The position numbers and the translations under genes were made by a program. A stretch of 52,479 nt of DNA from a bacterium. GTDB taxonomy: Bacteria > Bacillota > Clostridia > Oscillospirales > Oscillospiraceae. The DNA is taken from positions 1 through 52,479 of the forward strand of contig SFVI01000019.1 of the NCBI GenBank assembly GCA_004560305.1. Direction: 5' to 3'. Positions 23,727 through 32,504 of this stretch are shown piece after piece. The notes under the pieces were generated by a model. That model was given only the letters and a program-made list of their open reading frames with translations. It ran no database searches and was not told where the DNA came from. The stretch's first letter is position 1. Each line of letters begins with the position of its first letter.

Positions 23727-24900
23727 TATGAAACAGCTCCTTCAGTGCATCTTCCTTCAGCCCGGACCCGATCACGCAGAACCGGCCGGTGACTGCCGGG
23801 CTGCCCCGGCGGATGTCGCTCTCCCCGGGCACATAGTCGAAGTAGATCCACTCCCCGTCGCTGGCGTCCACAATGCCCTTGGCCCGCAGCACCGCGCCGT
23901 ACTTTGCCTCGTCCTCCAGGGCGTCCAGCAGAGCCTGAATCTCCGCCTGGCTGAACTTCCGGGGCGTCTCCATGCCCCAGCTGGTGAACACCTCGTCGGC
24001 ATGGTGATGATGCTCGTGGTCGTGGTCGTGGCAGCCGCAGGTGCAGTGCTCGTCATGCTCGTGCTCGTGATGATGATCATGGTGGTGCTCATGCTCCTCA
24101 TGGTCATGGTCGTGATCATGGCAGCCGCAGGTGCAGTGCTCGTCATGCTCGTGGTCGTGATGATGCTCGTGGTGGTGCTCGTGCTCCTCATGGTCATGCT
24201 CGTGGTCGTGGTCGTGGTCGTGGCAGCCGCAGGTGCAGTGCTCGTCATGCTCATGCTCGTGGTCATGATGATGCTCATGTTCATGGGTCAGCCGCTCCAT
24301 CTCGGCCTGCAGGCCGTTCTTGTCCATGGCCTCCCTGATCTGCACTCCGGAAATCTGACTCCAGGGGGTGGTGATCAGGCCGGCATGGTCGTTCAGCCCC
24401 TTCAGAAGCTCGGTAGCTGCCAGAATCTTTTCGGCAGAAGCGGTATCAGTGCGGCTCATGACGATCAGATCCGCATTCTCCACCTGGTCGTTGAAGAACT
24501 CGCCGAAGTTGCGCATATACATCCGGCACTTGCCGGCGTCCACCACGGTTACCTTGGCGCCGATCTCCGCACCCTCCACGCCGGAGACAGCTTTGGCCAC
24601 GTCGCTGAGCTTGCCCACGCCGGAGGGCTCAATGATGATCCGGTCGGGAGCGTAATCCTCCATCACCTTTTTCAGCGCCTTGGTAAAGTCGCCCACCAGG
24701 GTGCAGCAGATGCAGCCGGAGTTCATCTCCGTGATCTCCACCCCGGCGTCCTTCAGAAAGCCGCCGTCAATGGCGATCTCGCCGAACTCATTCTCGATCA
24801 GCACCAGCTTCTCGCCCTGATAGGCCTCTGCGATCAGCTTGCGGATCAGCGTGGTCTTACCGGCGCCCAGAAAGCCGGAAAAAATGTCTATCCTGGTCAT
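23719..24900 (-). CDS. CobW/G3E family GTPase with Cys/His-rich metal-binding repeat
   Basis: 393 residues. G3E features: Walker A GFLGAGKTT (9-17), ENEFGEIAIDG, the metal-transfer motif Cys63-Ile-Cys65-Cys66 (SGCICC), EPSGVGK and VMSRTD. Residues 206-300 are almost only His, Asp, Glu and Cys, in three repeats each containing HDEHCTCGCHDHDHDH (Cys-rich cores at about 221, 255 and 285). The C-terminal CobW_C domain follows (FSQAEIQALLDALED, DGEWIYFDYVPGE). Such proteins deliver Zn2+ or another metal to client enzymes under shortage (ZNG1/YciC group). The Cys clusters inside the His tract are less usual than a plain His tract. It has its own promoter and is cotranscribed with the G3E fusion protein gene. 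Confidence 0.9.
   Translation of the reverse strand: MTRIDIFSGFLGAGKTTLIRKLIAEAYQGEKLVLIENEFGEIAIDGGFLKDAGVEITEMNSGCICCTLVGDFTKALKKVMEDYAPDRIIIEPSGVGKLSDVAKAVSGVEGAEIGAKVTVVDAGKCRMYMRNFGEFFNDQVENADLIVMSRTDTASAEKILAATELLKGLNDHAGLITTPWSQISGVQIREAMDKNGLQAEMERLTHEHEHHHDHEHEHDEHCTCGCHDHDHDHEHDHEEHEHHHEHHHDHEHDEHCTCGCHDHDHDHEEHEHHHDHHHEHEHDEHCTCGCHDHDHEHHHHADEVFTSWGMETPRKFSQAEIQALLDALEDEAKYGAVLRAKGIVDASDGEWIYFDYVPGESDIRRGSPAVTGRFCVIGSGLKEDALKELFHIE
24001..24297 (-). repeat. Tandem repeat encoding the His/Cys-rich metal-binding tract
   Basis: Three DNA units begin at GCAGCCGCAGGTGCAGTGCT at 24031, 24121 and 24223, spaced by 90 and 102 bases, both multiples of three. Unit length differs by four codons, consistent with slippage within the HDHDHE runs. 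Confidence 0.85.
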
Positions 24901-24936
24901 GGTTTATTCCTCCATGTATAATTTTTCCAAAATATT

Positions 24937-24965
24937 ATTATAGCACTTTTTATAAGTACTTACAA
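24937..24965 (-). promoter_or_regulatory. Predicted strong promoter of the CobW/G3E gene pair
   Basis: On the minus strand TTGTAA (24960-24965), 17 bases, TATAAT (24937-24942). The spacer contains AAGTACTT, a small palindrome that could be an operator. No clear Zur or Fur box is seen. Confidence 0.65.
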
Positions 24966-24970
24966 CATTT

Positions 24971-24995
24971 GAAAGCGCCTGTAAAAGGCGCTTTC
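24971..24995 (-). terminator. Possible weak terminator after metG
   Basis: Perfect 9-base stem GAAAGCGCC/GGCGCTTTC with a 7-base loop, 20 bases after the metG stop codon. The T tract on the minus strand is poor (TTTCAAATG), so termination may be partial. Confidence 0.5.
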
Positions 24996-25014
24996 ATCGT
25001 TTGTTTACAATTTC

Positions 25015-26873
25015 TCAGCAGAGCTGGCTGCCGGCGGGGACGCTGTCGTCCAGCATCACCAGGTGCAGCTCCTCCTTGCCTTCCACTTCCCGCACGGCGG
25101 AAAGCAGCATGCCGTTGGACTCCTGGCCCATCATCTTCCGGGGCGGCAGGTTCAGGATAGCCACCACGGTCTTGCCCACCAGGTCCTCCGGCTCGTAGTA
25201 CTTGTGGATGCCGGAGAGGATCTGCCGGGGGGTGCCGCTGCCGTCATCCAGCATGAACTTCAGCAGCTTCTCGGACTTCTTTACCGCCTCGCAGCTGAGG
25301 ATCTTGCACACCCGCATATCGCACTTGGCAAACTCGTCAATGGTCACATTGGGCAGCACCGGGGGTGCGGTGGGGGCCTTGTGGTTCAGCTTTTCCAGGG
25401 CTTCCAACTCCTTGGCCATGTCCAGCCGGGGGAACAGGGTCTCGCCCTTGCAGACCTTCACATCGGCCGGCAGCACGCCGTATTCGCCGGCGCTCTCCCA
25501 GCTCTGGCAGCTATCAAAGGCGCCGATCTGCCGGAAGGCCTTCTCACAGCTGTCCGGCATGAAGGGGGTCAGCAGGATCAGGGACACCCGCAGGGCCTCC
25601 AACAGGTTGTACATCACGGAAGCCAGCCGTGCCTTCCTGCTCTCGTCCTTGGCCAGCACCCAGGGGGCGGTCTCGTCGATGTACTTGTTGGCCCGCTGGA
25701 TCAGCTTGAAGATATCTTCCAGGGCCAGGTGCAGCTGGAAGGCGTCCATCTGCTTTTCGTACTTGGCCCGGGCGGTCCTGATCATTTCCACCAGTTCGTC
25801 GTCCATGGGGTCAGCTTCCCGGTCAACGGGCAGGCTGCCGCCGAAGTACTTCTCCACCATGGCGGTGGTGCGGGACACCAGGTTGCCCAGGTCGTTGGCA
25901 AGGTCCGTGTTGATGGTGCTGATCAGCAGCTCATTGGAGAAGTTGCCGTCGGAGCCGAAGGGGAAGGTGCGCAGCAGGAAGAAGCGCAGGGCGTCCACCC
26001 CGAAGCGTAGACCTTCTTGGGCAGGGGCAGCTCCATGCTCATCAGCATGGCGGGCCAGATGATGGAGTGGAAACGGACGATCTCCTTGCCCACGATGTGC
26101 ACGTCGGCAGGCCAGTACTTGTCAAAATCGTCGTAGCGGTCGTTCAGCAGACCCAGGGCGGTGCAGTAGTTGAACAGGGCGTCCACCCACACATAGACCA
26201 CGTGGCCCGGGTCAAAGTCCACGGGGATGCCCCAGCTGAAGCTGGTGCGGGAGACGCACAGGTCCTCCAGACCGGGCTTGATGAAGTTGTTGATCATCTC
26301 GTTGACCCGGGAGGCAGGCTCCAGGAAGGTACCGGTCTCCAGCAGCTCCTGCACCGGCTTCGCGTACTTGGACAGCTTGAAGAAGTAGGCCTCCTCCTCC
26401 GCGTCGTGGACTTCCCGGCCGCAGTCGGGGCACTTGCCGTCCTTCAGCTGGCTTTCGGTCCAGAAGCTCTCGCAGGGAGTGCAGTACTTGCCCTTGTAAG
26501 CGCCCTTGTAGATGTCGCCCTTGTCGTACATCTTCTTGAAGATGCGCTGCACGGCCTCCACATGGTAGTCGTCGGTGGTGCGGATGAAGCGGTCGTTGGA
26601 GATGTTCATCAGCTTCCACAGGTCCAGGATGCCGTTCTCCCCGGTGACGATCTTATCCACAAATTCCTGGGGGCTGACGCCGGCGGCCTTGGCCTTCTCC
26701 TCAATCTTCTGGCCGTGCTCGTCAGTGCCGGTGAGGAACATCACGTCATAGCCGCAGAGCCGCTTGTACCGGGCGATGGCGTCGGTGGCCACGGTGCAGT
26801 AGGTATGGCCGATGTGCAGCTTGTCCGAGGGGTAGTAGATGGGGGTGGTGATATAAAATGTCTTTTTCTCCAT
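25015..26873 (-). pseudogene. metG: Methionyl-tRNA synthetase, disrupted by a deletion and frameshift
   Basis: Two overlapping frames encode the two halves of one enzyme. The first (26873 down to about 26008) has the HIGH-type motif (KLHIGHTYC), zinc knuckle cysteines (CTPCESFW, CPDCG) and the tRNA-synthetase core as far as LPLPKKVYA near residue 290. The second (from about 26006 to 25015) resumes at RFGVDALRFFLLRTFPFGSDGNFSNELL and ends with the anticodon-binding domain and a C-terminal tRNA-binding domain (EFAKCDMRVCKILSCEAV, SGIHKYYEPEDL). Between VYA and FGVDALR about 25 codons that normally hold KMSKS are missing, and the frame changes. KMSKS binds ATP for methionine activation, so this copy cannot work as written. 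Either another metG exists or the sequence is wrong here. Confidence 0.88.
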
Positions 26874-26951
26874 GGTATCGTCTCCTGTTCTTTTCTCCTG
26901 TTTCTATCTGAAGGGTGTAAATGCCTCTGGCATACCGTATGGTCTCAGGAC

Positions 26952-28940
26952 TCAGCCGCCCCCTCCGGCGTCGGCGGCGTATTTCTCCGCCGGCCACTGG
27001 ATGTCCTCATCGTGACGGTAATAGATGCCGTAGGGCTCCTCAATTTCGTAGAGGAAGTTGCCCTCCGCGTCGTATACCGTTCGGTAGGCGCTGACGCCGT
27101 AGCCCACCGCGGTGTTGACATATACGCTGTCGTACACCACCAGCTTGCTGCTGCGCAGGGTGACATAGGTGCCGTCCACATCGGTGCCCCAGATCTCAAT
27201 GGTCAGGGCCTTCTCCTCGTTGTCGCAATAGGCCACGATTTTGATGGGGTAATCCCGGCAGTTTTTGAACTTGAAGTCCGGCTTGGGCCAGCTCACCGTG
27301 GCGTCCAGACCGTAGTCCAGATAGTCCACCTTGAAGTAGTGGTTGGTCCGCTCCACCGTCTCCAACTGGGCGTACATGGTGGCGCAGTACAGCGTGGAGG
27401 AAACCTGGCAGATGCCGCCGCCAACCTCCTGCACCACTTCGCCGTTGTCATAGGCGCCGGCCTCCAGAAAGCCCGCTTCCTTGGTGCGCTGCCCCACAAA
27501 CTCGTTGTAGGAGAACACCTCTCCCGGCAGCATGATGTGGCCGTTCAGCTTTTCCGCCACCAGGTTGATGTTGCTGATGCGGTTGTCGTTGCTCCAGGTG
27601 TAGTAGGTGGTCTGGCTGCCCAGCTTATCCCGGTACAGCATCGCGCTGAGACTTTCCTCCGTGTTCTCCGGGTAGGTCAGATCCAGCGGAACCTCCACCA
27701 CGTCGCCGGGCTGGGCCGCTTTCCAAAGGTCCTCCGCTTCCGCCACTTCAAACCAGCAGCCGTTCACCTCCGGCACAATGGAGAAATCCTCGTTGAAATA
27801 GGCGTCCGCCGGCTCCACCGCCAGTTCGTCATGGATCTTCTGGAAATCCGGCATGGTGATGGTGCCGGTCAGCTGAGTGAATTCCATCTCCCGGCTGTCG
27901 GCCTTCAGGGCCTGGGTGATCCGCTCATACAGGGCATCCTCATCCAGCCGGATCTGCCCCGCGCCCTTGCGCAGCCGCAGCAGCTTCTCCTTCTCATCCA
28001 CGGTGTAGCCTTCGTCCGCCGTGACTTTCTCCAGCTTTGCCGCGCCCTTTTCCATGCACTGACGGATGTACTCCTCATTCAGGGGCCGCTCCGCCAGATC
28101 CACGTCCACCGGTCCGATATAGTTCAGCAGGTAGCGGAACAGATTCTCGTACCAGTTGCTGTCGTGGCCGTAGCGCAGCGCCGCTTCCACGGCCTGCTCT
28201 CTCGTCAGCTTGGCTCCCGACTGGCAGGAGTCCACTTCAAAGCTGACCTCTGCCGGCAGCTTCACCTGCAAGCTGGTGTCCACCTGTTCGTCCCAGTTGT
28301 TTTCCACCAGAACCGCGTCGATCTGCTCCCGGCTCATATTGCCGGCAAAATACCCCCCGATATACATATTGGGGAAGCTGTTGGGATTGGCCGTCACCAT
28401 GTATCCGCCCACTGTGGCGCCGATAAAAATCAGCGACAGAATTACCGCAAAAACGGTGAAGGTCAGCTTGGCCCGCCTGGCCTTTTCCGGGTCCTTGGGG
28501 GGCTTGGGAGGCTTTTCCTTTTTGGCTTTTTTTCCGGCCTTCCTGTCCTGATCGCCGTCAGGCTGGACCTGCTTCTCCTTGCCGCCCTTCATGGCCGGCA
28601 GTCCGGCAAAGGGGTCCTCCGGCTCCGCCGGGGCCTGCTTCTTTCTGCTCTTTTCCTTTTTTGGGGGCTTTTCTTTATCGGGCTTGGCCTTGCTTGCCTT
28701 GGCCTTTTTCGACGGCTCCCTGGGGGCCTTGGCGGCTTTGGCCGCCCTGTGGCTCCTGGCCTGGGGCTCCTGGGCTTCCCGGCGGGCGCTGCGGCTCTCC
28801 ACCGCCTGCTCGTCAGGGAAGGGCTGCTCTCCCTCGTCGTCCAGCAGCCGGTGCAGATCGTTCAGATCCTCCGTTCCCCAGGAACTGCTGTCATCGTCCC
28901 AGAAATTGCCCAAATCCTTAAACTCGTTGTTGTCTATCAC
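26952..28940 (-). CDS. VanW family protein with N-terminal Lys-rich cytoplasmic tail
   Basis: 662 residues. Residues 1-155 are hydrophilic and, from 60 on, rich in Lys, Ala and Pro. A single membrane helix follows at about 158-182, then an extracellular part. The extracellular part holds a YoaR-like putative peptidoglycan-binding domain (two-lobed, residues about 190-440) and the VanW domain (NLVAEKLNGHIMLPGEVFSYNEF, QEVGGGICQVSSTLY, HYFKVDYLDYGLDATV). The VanW core has the conserved GGGICQVSST motif. The molecular function of VanW domains is unknown; a link with glycopeptide response or cell-wall surfaces is known only for some loci. The gene overlaps hemW by 4 bases. No vancomycin-resistance genes are adjacent. 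Confidence 0.88.
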   Translation of the reverse strand: MIDNNEFKDLGNFWDDDSSSWGTEDLNDLHRLLDDEGEQPFPDEQAVESRSARREAQEPQARSHRAAKAAKAPREPSKKAKASKAKPDKEKPPKKEKSRKKQAPAEPEDPFAGLPAMKGGKEKQVQPDGDQDRKAGKKAKKEKPPKPPKDPEKARRAKLTFTVFAVILSLIFIGATVGGYMVTANPNSFPNMYIGGYFAGNMSREQIDAVLVENNWDEQVDTSLQVKLPAEVSFEVDSCQSGAKLTREQAVEAALRYGHDSNWYENLFRYLLNYIGPVDVDLAERPLNEEYIRQCMEKGAAKLEKVTADEGYTVDEKEKLLRLRKGAGQIRLDEDALYERITQALKADSREMEFTQLTGTITMPDFQKIHDELAVEPADAYFNEDFSIVPEVNGCWFEVAEAEDLWKAAQPGDVVEVPLDLTYPENTEESLSAMLYRDKLGSQTTYYTWSNDNRISNINLVAEKLNGHIMLPGEVFSYNEFVGQRTKEAGFLEAGAYDNGEVVQEVGGGICQVSSTLYCATMYAQLETVERTNHYFKVDYLDYGLDATVSWPKPDFKFKNCRDYPIKIVAYCDNEEKALTIEIWGTDVDGTYVTLRSSKLVVYDSVYVNTAVGYGVSAYRTVYDAEGNFLYEIEEPYGIYYRHDEDIQWPAEKYAADAGGGG

Positions 28941-30214
28941 GTTTCGTCTCCTGCACTGTTCATCTTCTGCCTGTAAAGCTCGGTGAATAGCTCTTCCTCA
29001 CCCTTGGGAAGAATGACCTTGTTGGCCGCGGTTTCCGCCCGCCTGGCCCAGGGCACACCTTCTGCCCGGCCCTTGGCCTGGGTTTCCAGCAGGATGCCGA
29101 TCAGGGTGTTGGATATGAGAAAGCCCGGCACCGTGAAGTGCCAGCGATCCTCCGTCAGCTCGGCCCAGCCCTTTTCCCGGAAGGCATGCAGCACCTGTTC
29201 AATGGGCCGCCAGTCGCTCTGGCAGCGCACATTGTAGTCATATTTGGAAATGCCCCTGGCGGTGCGCATCCCCAGCATCAGATACTCCACCGCTTTCTCC
29301 ATGGAGTCGATCACCTGGTATTCGTCCACAATGCGGCCGCCCCGATTGACCCCCTGGATATAGTCCTTCAGGTCCTTCACATAGCTGTAGCGCACACTGC
29401 CGATGCAGCTGTGAGCGCCGGGGCCAAAGCTCATGTAGTCGTCCATGTTCCAGTATTTCAGGTTGTGCCGGGATTCATAGCCCGGCGCCGCGAAGTTGGA
29501 GATCTCGTACTGCCGGTAGCCATAGCGCTCCAGCATTTCGGCGGCGTAGGAATACATATCCGCCTGCTCGTCGTCGGAGGGCAGGATGGCAGAGCCGTGG
29601 TAGTTTTTGTACATGGGGGTGCCCGGCTCCAGCTTCAGCCCGTAGCAGGACAGATGCTCCGGGTGCATCTCCACGATCTTGGCCAGGGTATCTGCCCAGT
29701 CGTTCTTGGTCTGGCTGGGCAGCCCGTACATCAGATCCAGGCTGATGTTGTCAAAGCCGGCGTTTCTGGCGTCCTGAAATGCCTTCTGGGCCTGCTGGAA
29801 ATTGTGTCTCCGGCCGATCAGCTTCAGCAGGCTGTTGTCCGTGGCCTGCACGCCGATGGACAGGCGGTTGACCCCCTCCTGCCGCAGCAGCTTCAGGGCG
29901 GTGGGGCTGATGCTGTCCGGGTTGCACTCCACTGTGATCTCCGCATCCAGCCGCACATTGCCGTTGAGCTTCAGCTCGTCCAGAATATCGGCGATCCGGT
30001 CCGCCCCGTAGAAGCTGGGGGTGCCGCCGCCGAAGTAGATGCTGTCCACCTCGTAGTTTCGGATGGAGTCGGAGGACTCCTTGATATGCTCCAGCAGCGC
30101 CTCCTGATACTCCGGCATCAGGTAGTCGCAGTTTTGCAGCGAGTAAAAGTCGCAGTAGCTGCACTTGCTGGCGCAGAAGGGGATATGGATGTAAATTCCC
30201 AGCCTTGGTTTCAT
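28937..30214 (-). CDS. hemW: Radical SAM family heme chaperone HemW
   Basis: 425 residues. The radical-SAM cluster motif CxxxCxxC is at Cys14, Cys18 and Cys21 (FCASKCSYCDFY), followed by the HemW/HemN patterns YFGGGTPSFYGADRI, ITVECNPDSISP, RLSIGVQATDNSLLK and DLMYGLPSQT. It lacks an extra N-terminal domain of true HemN, so a heme chaperone or HemW role is preferred over coproporphyrinogen oxidase. The stop overlaps the VanW-type gene by 4 bases, and 60 bases separate it from htpG upstream, so the three are probably one transcript. Confidence 0.9.
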   Translation of the reverse strand: MKPRLGIYIHIPFCASKCSYCDFYSLQNCDYLMPEYQEALLEHIKESSDSIRNYEVDSIYFGGGTPSFYGADRIADILDELKLNGNVRLDAEITVECNPDSISPTALKLLRQEGVNRLSIGVQATDNSLLKLIGRRHNFQQAQKAFQDARNAGFDNISLDLMYGLPSQTKNDWADTLAKIVEMHPEHLSCYGLKLEPGTPMYKNYHGSAILPSDDEQADMYSYAAEMLERYGYRQYEISNFAAPGYESRHNLKYWNMDDYMSFGPGAHSCIGSVRYSYVKDLKDYIQGVNRGGRIVDEYQVIDSMEKAVEYLMLGMRTARGISKYDYNVRCQSDWRPIEQVLHAFREKGWAELTEDRWHFTVPGFLISNTLIGILLETQAKGRAEGVPWARRAETAANKVILPKGEEELFTELYRQKMNSAGDET

Positions 30215-30274
30215 TCAGCTTTCTCCAAACGGTGTGTATTTTCTATAAGAAGGAAACGGGGAAGGGGACAGACC

Positions 30275-32191
30275 TCAGAACAGCTCTGCCACCAGGGCCA
30301 CAAAGGCGGCCGGGTCTTCCACCTCCACCCCAGCCATCAGCTCTGCCAGCCGTGCCAGTACCTGGGACAGCTTTTTGGCCTTTTCCCTGTCGTTTTCATA
30401 GGCCTCCTTCAGCACCGCGAAGGCGTGGTGCTCCGGGTTCAGCTCCAGCACCCGGTTGGCCTTGATCTTCCGCATCTCCTCGCTGGGACCACGGCGGAAG
30501 TATTTCTCCATCTCCAGGGTGATGCCGCCCTCGGTGGTCAGGCAGCAGGGCTGAGAGGCCAGCTTGTTGGACAGGCGCACCTTCACGATGTCCTCGCCCA
30601 CGGCTTCCTTCACAAAGTCCAGGAAGTCCTTGTTCTCCAGGTTCTGCTCCTCAACGGCCTTCTTGTCCTCCTCGGTGTCAAAGCCCAGGTCGTCGGTGAC
30701 CACGTTGCAGAAGGTCTTGCCGTCCTGCTCCCGCAGACTCTCCAGCACCATCTCGTCCAGGGGGCTGGTCAGATAGATCAGCTCATAGCCCCGGCTGCGC
30801 ACCTGCTCGCACTGGGGCAGGCTCATGGCGTGCTTGACGGAGTCGGCGCTGGCGTAGTAGATCACCTTCTGGCTCTCCGGCATGTTCTCCACATATTCCT
30901 TCAGAGTGATCTGCCGCTCCTCAGAGGTGTAGAAGATCAGAAGGTCCCGCAGAAAGTCCTTGTACCGGCCGTACTCGTCGCAGACGCCGCACTTGAGGTG
31001 GACGCCGAAGTTCTTGTAAAACTCCTCGTACTTGGGCTTGTCGTCCCGCATCAGCTTCTCCAGCTCGCCCTTGATGCGCTTTTCCAGATTCTGCCCAATG
31101 ATCCGCAGCTGCCGGTCGTGCTGCAAAATCTCACGGGAAATGTTCAGGGACAGGTCGGGGGAATCCACCACGCCCTTGACAAACTCAAAGTAGTCGTGCA
31201 CCAGCTTGTCGCACTTTTCCATGATCATCACGCCGTTGGAATACAGGGTGATGCCGCCTTTGTTGTCACCCACAAAAGCGGATTCGTTCTCCTCCCCGGG
31301 GACGAACAGCATGGCCTTGTAGCTCACCGCGCCCTCGGCGTTGATGCGCACCAGGGCGCAGGGGTCCTTCCGGCCGTGGTTCTTCTCTTTGTAGAAGGCG
31401 ATGCAGTCATCATCCGTGACCTCGCTCTTGGAGCGCTGCCAGATGGGCACCATGCTGTTGATGGTCTCGTTCTCGGTCACCATCCGGTAGTCGTATTTGG
31501 GATTGCCCTCGTCGTCGGTCTCCCCGGTCTCGAAGCGCTCCTGATGCTCCACGTCCATCTTGATGGGCCAGCGCACATAGTCGGAATACTTCTTCACCAG
31601 GGCCTTGATCTTCCAGACCTCCAGATAGCTGCCGTAGATTTCCTCCTCGGTGTCCTCCTTGATGTGCATGATCACATCGGTGCCCACCGCCTCCTTCTCG
31701 CAGGGGGTGACGGTGTAGCCGTCGGCGCCCCGGCTCTGCCACTGGACGCCCTGCTCCTGGCCGTATTTTTTGGTGACCACCGTCACCTCATCGGCCACCA
31801 TGAAGGCGGAGTAGAAGCCCACGCCGAACTGGCCGATGATGGAGATGTCCTCTCCCTGGGCCTTCTCGCCGTCCATCTCGTCCTTGAACTTGAAGGAACC
31901 GCTCCTGGCGATGACGCCCAGGTTGTTCTCACACTCCTCCGCGGTCATGCCGATGCCGTTGTCCCGCACGGTGATGGTGCGCGCCTCCTTGTTGGGGATG
32001 ATCTCGATCTTGAAGTCATCCCGGTTCAGCCCCACCTGGTCGTCGGTGAGGGACAGGTAGCACAGCTTGTCGATGGCGTCAGAGGCGTTGGAGATGATCT
32101 CCCGCAGGAAGATCTCCTTGTTGGTGTAAATGGAATTGATCATCAGGTCCAGCAGACGCTTGGACTCGGCCTTGAATTGTTTCTTTGCCAT
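30275..32191 (-). CDS. htpG: Molecular chaperone HtpG (Hsp90)
   Basis: 638 residues, standard for bacterial Hsp90. The ATP-binding N domain starts at FKAESKRLLDLMINSIYTNKE with EIISNASDAIDKL, DNGIGMT and IGQFGVGFYSAFMV; the middle domain includes FVKGVVDSPDLSLNISREILQ; the C-terminal dimerisation domain follows. HtpG is a cytoplasmic ATP-driven chaperone. A good promoter lies upstream at 32240-32267. No CIRCE element is seen. Probably first gene of an operon with hemW. Confidence 0.96.
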   Translation of the reverse strand: MAKKQFKAESKRLLDLMINSIYTNKEIFLREIISNASDAIDKLCYLSLTDDQVGLNRDDFKIEIIPNKEARTITVRDNGIGMTAEECENNLGVIARSGSFKFKDEMDGEKAQGEDISIIGQFGVGFYSAFMVADEVTVVTKKYGQEQGVQWQSRGADGYTVTPCEKEAVGTDVIMHIKEDTEEEIYGSYLEVWKIKALVKKYSDYVRWPIKMDVEHQERFETGETDDEGNPKYDYRMVTENETINSMVPIWQRSKSEVTDDDCIAFYKEKNHGRKDPCALVRINAEGAVSYKAMLFVPGEENESAFVGDNKGGITLYSNGVMIMEKCDKLVHDYFEFVKGVVDSPDLSLNISREILQHDRQLRIIGQNLEKRIKGELEKLMRDDKPKYEEFYKNFGVHLKCGVCDEYGRYKDFLRDLLIFYTSEERQITLKEYVENMPESQKVIYYASADSVKHAMSLPQCEQVRSRGYELIYLTSPLDEMVLESLREQDGKTFCNVVTDDLGFDTEEDKKAVEEQNLENKDFLDFVKEAVGEDIVKVRLSNKLASQPCCLTTEGGITLEMEKYFRRGPSEEMRKIKANRVLELNPEHHAFAVLKEAYENDREKAKKLSQVLARLAELMAGVEVEDPAAFVALVAELF

Positions 32192-32239
32192 GGTTTACAT
32201 TCAGACTCCTTATCTGTAGAGATGTTTTCATAAATATAT

Positions 32240-32267
32240 AGTATAGCACAATTCTCCGCAATTTCAA
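32240..32267 (-). promoter_or_regulatory. Predicted promoter of htpG
   Basis: On the minus strand TTGAAA (32262-32267), 16 bases, TATACT (32240-32245), about 50 bases before the ATG. Confidence 0.65.
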
Positions 32268-32351
32268 CATCCCCGTCCTCTTAATTCGTGAAATAACCGT
32301 GAATATCCCCGCCGCCGGCTGAGCGCTTCGCCCTCACTACACGCCGTCAGA

Positions 32352-32366
32352 ACCGTAGGGGCGATC
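32352..32366 (+). repeat. Truncated REP-like element
   Basis: ACCGTAGGGGCGATCC matches the left arm of the REP family (12615, 22632) but the right arm is missing. It sits in a 313-base gene-free gap between htpG and the gene at 32505. Confidence 0.6.
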
Positions 32367-32395
32367 CAATAAAACTGCTTCAAGCCTTTACCCCC

Positions 32396-32439
32396 TTGGC
32401 TCCCCTTGCCAAGGGGAGCTGTCGGCGAAGCCGACTGAG
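32396..32439 (+). repeat. Double-hairpin dispersed repeat
   Basis: Stem CTCCCCTT/AAGGGGAG followed by GTCGGC-GAA-GCCGAC and CTGAG. Copies with the same structure occur at 40409-40450 and 40571-40613; the second stem covaries (GTCAGC/GCTGAC there). Confidence 0.75.
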
Positions 32440-32462
32440 CGGTTCGTCCCCCTCAAAAACAA

Positions 32463-32486
32463 CGCCCCTGCCGTTTGGCAGGGGCG
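32463..32486 (-). terminator. Terminator after the sigma-partner membrane protein gene
   Basis: Ten-base stem CGCCCCTGCC/GGCAGGGGCG with loop GTTT. On the minus strand GTTGTTTTTG follows. It lies 18 bases after the stop of the gene at 32505. Confidence 0.75.
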
Positions 32487-32504
32487 CAGGGCCTGGAATG
32501 CAGG

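Noticed and set aside
24001..24297. Repeats with about 90-102 base period that could be taken for a CRISPR or satellite
   Set aside because: They encode the His/Cys-rich tract in frame within a GTPase gene.
25923..26010. Programmed frameshift in metG
   Set aside because: There is no slippery heptamer at the junction, and a conserved block with KMSKS is missing, so simple frameshifting would not restore the enzyme.
26952..28940. A vancomycin-resistance locus around the VanW-domain gene
   Set aside because: No vanH, vanA/B, vanX, vanS or vanR genes nearby. VanW domains are common in Firmicutes without resistance.
26067..28976. A 969-codon open frame on the plus strand opposite metG and the vanW-like gene
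   Set aside because: It is a mirror of the coding strand in GC-rich DNA: the protein is rich in His, Gly, Val and Leu with no motif, and the minus strand has clear families.
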